Assembly (NCBI RefSeq): GCF_020447265.1
Contig: NZ_JAJADR010000001.1
Span: 1,426,001-1,490,000 of the forward strand
Reading direction: 5' to 3'
Length of the DNA stretch: 64,000 bases
Source of the DNA: Hymenobacter lucidus
Lineage (GTDB): Bacteria > Bacteroidota > Bacteroidia > Cytophagales > Hymenobacteraceae
Shown here piece after piece: positions 61,002 to 64,000 of the stretch (positions are counted from its first letter, which is position 1; each line of letters starts with the position of its first letter). The position numbers and the translations under genes were made by a program. The notes below the pieces were generated by a model that did no database searches, was not told the origin of the DNA, and saw only the letters and a list, made by a program, of their open reading frames with translations.

Positions 61002-62069
61002 ATGTCAGCAGTACCCAAGTTTGCGGCTTCCCGCTCTTTTCACACCGAGTTAAAAAACCGCATCAACGCCTATTTCGAAGAATCGGGCCAGGAGCCGACA
61101 GGTACCACCAGCCTGTTTGTGAAGGCCATTGTGCTGACCGTAGCCTTCGTGGCGCTTTACATCCACGTGGTATTCTTCACGCCCTCGACGCTGCTGGCGC
61201 TGCTGGAATGCGCGCTGATGGGCGCGGTAGGTTCGGCTGTGGGCTTCAACGTGATGCACGACGGCTCGCACGGCTCGTTCAGCAAATCGAAGTTCGTGAA
61301 TCAGTTTGCGGCCTTCACCCTCAACGTGCTGGGTGGTAGCAGCTTTATGTGGAACATGAAGCACAACCTGATTCACCACATGTATACCAATGTGGATGGC
61401 TTCGACGATGACATCGACGCGCAGCCCTGGCTCCGGCTCAGCACCACACAGCCGCGCCACCGCTTCCACAAGTTTCAGCACCTGTACTTCTGGTTTTTCT
61501 ACGCTCTGCTCTTCATTGCCTGGATTTTCTTCATGGATTACCAGAAGTATTTCAAGGGTAAGATAGGGGAGGTAGCTATCAAGAAAATGACGGCCACCGA
61601 CCAGGGCGTGTTCTGGGGATTCAAGGCCCTGCACCTGTTTCTGTTTATGGGTCTGCCGATTTACCTGCTCGGCTTCTGGACCTGGCTCGTGGGCTTCGTG
61701 GTTTTCGCCACCGTGGTTGGCTTCACGATGAGCATCGTGTTTCAACTGGCCCACACCGTGGAGCACGCGGCTTTCCCCATGCCCCACGAAACGACCAACA
61801 AGCTGGAAGACGAGTGGGCCATTCACCAGATCAAGACGACGGCCAACTTCGCCACCGACAACAAAGTCATTAGTTGGCTGGTCGGCGGCCTGAACTTTCA
61901 GGTAGAACACCACCTGTTTCCCAAGATTTCGCACGTGCACTATCCTGAAATCAGCAAGATCATCAAGCAGATGTGTGAGGAGTTTGGAGTTACCTACAAC
62001 GAATATCCCAAGATGCGCTACGCCGTGGCGTCGCACGTGTCGTTTCTGCGCCAGATGGGCCGGGCCTAA
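61002..62069 (+). CDS. Membrane fatty-acid desaturase, copy 1
   Basis: Di-iron acyl desaturase of 355 residues that introduces a cis double bond into membrane fatty acids, helping fluidity at low temperature. The three His boxes are H86-D-G-S-H90, H121-N-L-I-H125-H126 and Q300-V-E-H303-H304. The QxxHH box is the form found in front-end (delta-5/delta-6 and linoleoyl-CoA type) desaturases; there is no fused cytochrome b5 domain. It has four membrane helices. The ATG at 61002 (MSAVPKFAASRSF) is preferred to a TTG 6 bp upstream. A close paralogue of the same length follows after its own terminator. Confidence 0.93.
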   Translation: MSAVPKFAASRSFHTELKNRINAYFEESGQEPTGTTSLFVKAIVLTVAFVALYIHVVFFTPSTLLALLECALMGAVGSAVGFNVMHDGSHGSFSKSKFVNQFAAFTLNVLGGSSFMWNMKHNLIHHMYTNVDGFDDDIDAQPWLRLSTTQPRHRFHKFQHLYFWFFYALLFIAWIFFMDYQKYFKGKIGEVAIKKMTATDQGVFWGFKALHLFLFMGLPIYLLGFWTWLVGFVVFATVVGFTMSIVFQLAHTVEHAAFPMPHETTNKLEDEWAIHQIKTTANFATDNKVISWLVGGLNFQVEHHLFPKISHVHYPEISKIIKQMCEEFGVTYNEYPKMRYAVASHVSFLRQMGRA

Positions 62070-62089
62070 GCTGCACAGAGCAGAATACA

Positions 62090-62123
62090 AAAGCCGGGCG
62101 GCAAACTAGCGGCCCGGCTTTTG
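62090..62123. terminator. Terminator after desaturase 1
   Basis: An 11-bp stem, AAAAGCCGGGC (62090-62100) and GCCCGGCTTTT (62113-62123), with a 12-nt loop. Confidence 0.85.
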
Positions 62124-62264
62124 CGTAGATAGAATTGAGTACCAAAAGAGTAGCGTGGATATCCGCAAGGTGTGGACGTCAGAATAAGTGCCGGAGGCCG
62201 CCTGCCTCAGCGCTGACTCGGGTTGCCTGGCAGCCGGGTCGCACAACCGATTTCCCCCTGTTTG

Positions 62265-63332
62265 ATGTCTCTTCCCAAATTTGCTCCTCCGCGTAACTTC
62301 TACGCCGAGCTACGCGCCCGTACCAACCAGTATTTCGAAGAAGCCGGCAAATCCAGCACCGGTGGCTTCAGCATCGTGGGCAAGGCTTTGCTGCTGACGT
62401 CGGCTTTCGTGCTGCTGTATGTGCACTTGGTGTTTTTTACGCCTGCTACGGCCCTGGCCTTGCTGGAGTGTGTGGTGCTGGGCGGCGTTATTTCCGCCAT
62501 CGGCTTCAACGTGATGCACGACGGCGCCCACGGCTCGTTCAGCAGCCACAAGTGGCTCAACCATTTTGCGGCCTTCACCCTGAACATTCTGGGGGGCAGC
62601 AGCTACATGTGGAACGCCAAGCACAACGTGATTCACCACATGTACACCAACATTGAGGGCGCCGATGACGACATCGATATTCAGCCCTGGATGCGCATGA
62701 GCGTGGGGCAGCCCCACCACAAGCTGCACCGTTTCCAGCACCTGTACTTCTGGTTTTTGTATTGCATGCTCTACATCTCCTGGATTTTCGTGATGGACTA
62801 CCAGAAGTATTTCACCCGTAAAATCGGGGCTATGCCGCTCAAGAAGATGGATACGGCCGACCACCTCATCTTCTGGGGTTTTAAGGTGCTAAACCTCTTC
62901 CTTTATATTGCCCTGCCGATTTACATGGTCGGTTTCTTGGGCTGGCTGGCCGGCTTTGCCGTTACTACCTGCTTTGCGGGCCTAGTGCTGAGCCTGGTAT
63001 TTCAGCTGGCGCACACCGTAGAGCACACCGCCTTTCCCGTGCCCCACGAAACGACCGGTAAGATGGAAGACGAGTGGGCCATCCACCAGATCAAGACGAC
63101 GGCCAACTTTGCCACCGAAAGCCGTCTTATCAGTTGGCTGGTAGGTGGGCTCAACTTTCAGGTAGAGCATCACCTGTTTCCCAAGATTTCCCACGTGCAT
63201 TACCCCGCTATCAGCAAGATCATCAAGCAGATGTGCGGCGAGTACGGCGTAGAGTACATCGAATACCCCAAGATGCGCTACGCCGTGGCTTCCCACGTGT
63301 CGTTTCTGCGCCAGATGGGCCGGGCTGCCTAG
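62265..63332 (+). CDS. Membrane fatty-acid desaturase, copy 2
   Basis: A 355-residue tandem paralogue of the preceding desaturase with the same His boxes (HDGAH, HNVIHH and QVEHH) and the same C-terminal PKMRYAVASHVSFLRQMGRA. Roughly two thirds of residues match overall, with the last 100 nearly identical and most differences in the membrane helices around residues 180-245, where chain length or position preference could differ. The ATG at 62265 (MSLPKFAPPRNF) aligns with copy 1, so the upstream frame extension is rejected. It has separate terminators, so the two genes can be regulated independently. Confidence 0.93.
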   Translation: MSLPKFAPPRNFYAELRARTNQYFEEAGKSSTGGFSIVGKALLLTSAFVLLYVHLVFFTPATALALLECVVLGGVISAIGFNVMHDGAHGSFSSHKWLNHFAAFTLNILGGSSYMWNAKHNVIHHMYTNIEGADDDIDIQPWMRMSVGQPHHKLHRFQHLYFWFLYCMLYISWIFVMDYQKYFTRKIGAMPLKKMDTADHLIFWGFKVLNLFLYIALPIYMVGFLGWLAGFAVTTCFAGLVLSLVFQLAHTVEHTAFPVPHETTGKMEDEWAIHQIKTTANFATESRLISWLVGGLNFQVEHHLFPKISHVHYPAISKIIKQMCGEYGVEYIEYPKMRYAVASHVSFLRQMGRAA

Positions 63333-63355
63333 CCGCCCGCTTAGCCGAACAGCAC

Positions 63356-63388
63356 AAAAAAGGTCCGTTCATCGAGCGGACCTTTTTT
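63356..63388. terminator. Bidirectional terminator after desaturase 2
   Basis: The stem GGTCCG (63362-63367) and CGGACC (63377-63382) is extended by A6 and T6 flanks. It lies between convergent genes. Confidence 0.85.
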
Positions 63389-63416
63389 AGTTACTGATTG
63401 ATTGCAAAACGTAAGC

Positions 63417-64000
63417 TTAATATGCCGCACTGCTGGAACCGGCAGCGGCGGCAGTGGTAGAGTGTGCTCCGGCAAAGGCCAGCAGGTCGCTGTTAAGCCG
63501 GTCTTTCTCGGTTACGAACAGGCCGTGAGGCGCACCATCGTATTCGATGTACTGCGCCTGGGGCACGAACTGCGTCATCCGCTCCCCACTCACTTTGGCC
63601 GGCACAGTCTCGTCGGCGCTGCCGTGAATTACGAGCGTGGGCACTTTAATGCTTTGCAGGTCTTGGCGGAAATCGGTGGCGGCAAAGGCATACACATCCT
63701 GCTCGGTGGCGCGGGGCGAGGCAATCTGGCACAGGCTCTGCATCCAGTCCAGCGTAGCCTGGCTGACGGGGTGGCTCATGGCCCCCACGCCGTAGAACTG
63801 CTTGCCGAATGTGGCCAAGAAGTCGAACCGGTCTTTGCGGATGCCCTCAATCATCTTATCAAAATTTTCCTTGGGCGCGCCGTCGGGGTTGTCGTCGGTT
63901 TTGAGCAGGTAAGGCGTCACGGCGGCTACGAAAGCCACCCGGCTTACCCGAGCTCCGCCGTGGCGGCTCATGTAGCGCGCCACTTCGCCGCCACCCATCG
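63417..64000 (-). CDS. Alpha/beta hydrolase (non-heme chloroperoxidase-like), 5' end outside window
   Basis: Partial protein of about 194 codons; the window edge cuts it at the nucleophile elbow. The first complete codons encode MGGGEVARYMSRHGG, and the two bases before them (CG) fit the end of a Ser codon of a G-x-S-M-G-G motif. The cap region (KENFDKMIEGIRKDRFDF) and the catalytic Asp (IHGSADETVP) and His (GAPHGLF) are present. This pattern fits the alpha/beta hydrolases annotated as cofactor-free haloperoxidases or esterases. The Ala/Ser-rich C-terminal tail is unremarkable. Confidence 0.85.
   Translation of the reverse strand, partial: MGGGEVARYMSRHGGARVSRVAFVAAVTPYLLKTDDNPDGAPKENFDKMIEGIRKDRFDFLATFGKQFYGVGAMSHPVSQATLDWMQSLCQIASPRATEQDVYAFAATDFRQDLQSIKVPTLVIHGSADETVPAKVSGERMTQFVPQAQYIEYDGAPHGLFVTEKDRLNSDLLAFAGAHSTTAAAAGSSSAAY

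Overview
The window is a chromosomal segment of a GC-rich Bacteroidota, most likely Hymenobacter or a close relative in the Hymenobacteraceae (order Cytophagales). The grounds are an alternative complex III / caa3-type oxidase gene block, several secreted proteins ending in type IX secretion (T9SS) sorting domains, the ftsX-DUF3098-uppP-truB-ribF gene order, and promoter elements of the Bacteroidota form TTG-N(about 20)-TAnnTTTG. The genus is an inference. No rRNA, tRNA, CRISPR array or transposase was seen.

Layout. 1-10948: the end of an alternative complex III operon (actE partial, actF), then coxB, coxA, ctaA, ctaB, two subunit III genes, a subunit IV gene, a SCO copper chaperone, DUF420, a small CxxC membrane protein and DUF983. 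Together they cover quinol oxidation, cytochrome c delivery, the terminal oxidase, heme A synthesis and copper-centre assembly. 11007-18925: a 1252-residue NtrY-like sensor kinase, a small flavoprotein and a 1173-residue probable outer-membrane protein. 19024-23082: a GH20 hexosaminidase and a GT-C-like membrane protein. 23100-30943: a DUF58-MoxR-DUF4350-DUF4129-membrane protein-SpoIIM cluster with a divergent RDD gene.

31107-46595: an accessory stretch with five T9SS cargo genes (DUF4394 repeats, L-domain repeats, WNG/YVGG repeats, a short unknown, and an FN3/PPAND protein), an SDR oxidoreductase and a GNAT-nitrilase fusion enzyme. 46670-48146: succinyl-CoA:3-ketoacid CoA transferase (scoAB). 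48448-57071: a minus-strand housekeeping run (tamB, ftsX, DUF3098, uppP, truB, ribF). 57313-64000: tsaD, smpB, an NlpC/P60 peptidase, an HNH endonuclease, two tandem fatty-acid desaturases and a partial alpha/beta hydrolase.

The most notable signals are non-coding. (1) Two neighbouring T9SS cargo genes of unrelated sequence share a palindrome, ATACCCAG-AA-CTGGGTAT, exactly 22 nt upstream of the -7 element, and both are followed by copies of the same roughly 130-bp segment, which is the 3' end of the nitrilase gene plus its terminator; they look like two cassettes with common flanks. (2) At least five gaps between codirectional genes hold long inverted repeats built from stuttering short words. 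The word differs at each site, but the second arm is always almost free of G and abuts the next start codon, a plausible RNA switch or translation-leader architecture. (3) A perfect 11-bp inverted repeat with a 10-nt spacer lies upstream of a large secreted protein, a 46-nt palindrome lies near the SDR gene, and REP-like nested palindromes sit at 48331 and 59919. No complete new enzymatic or defence system was recognised.
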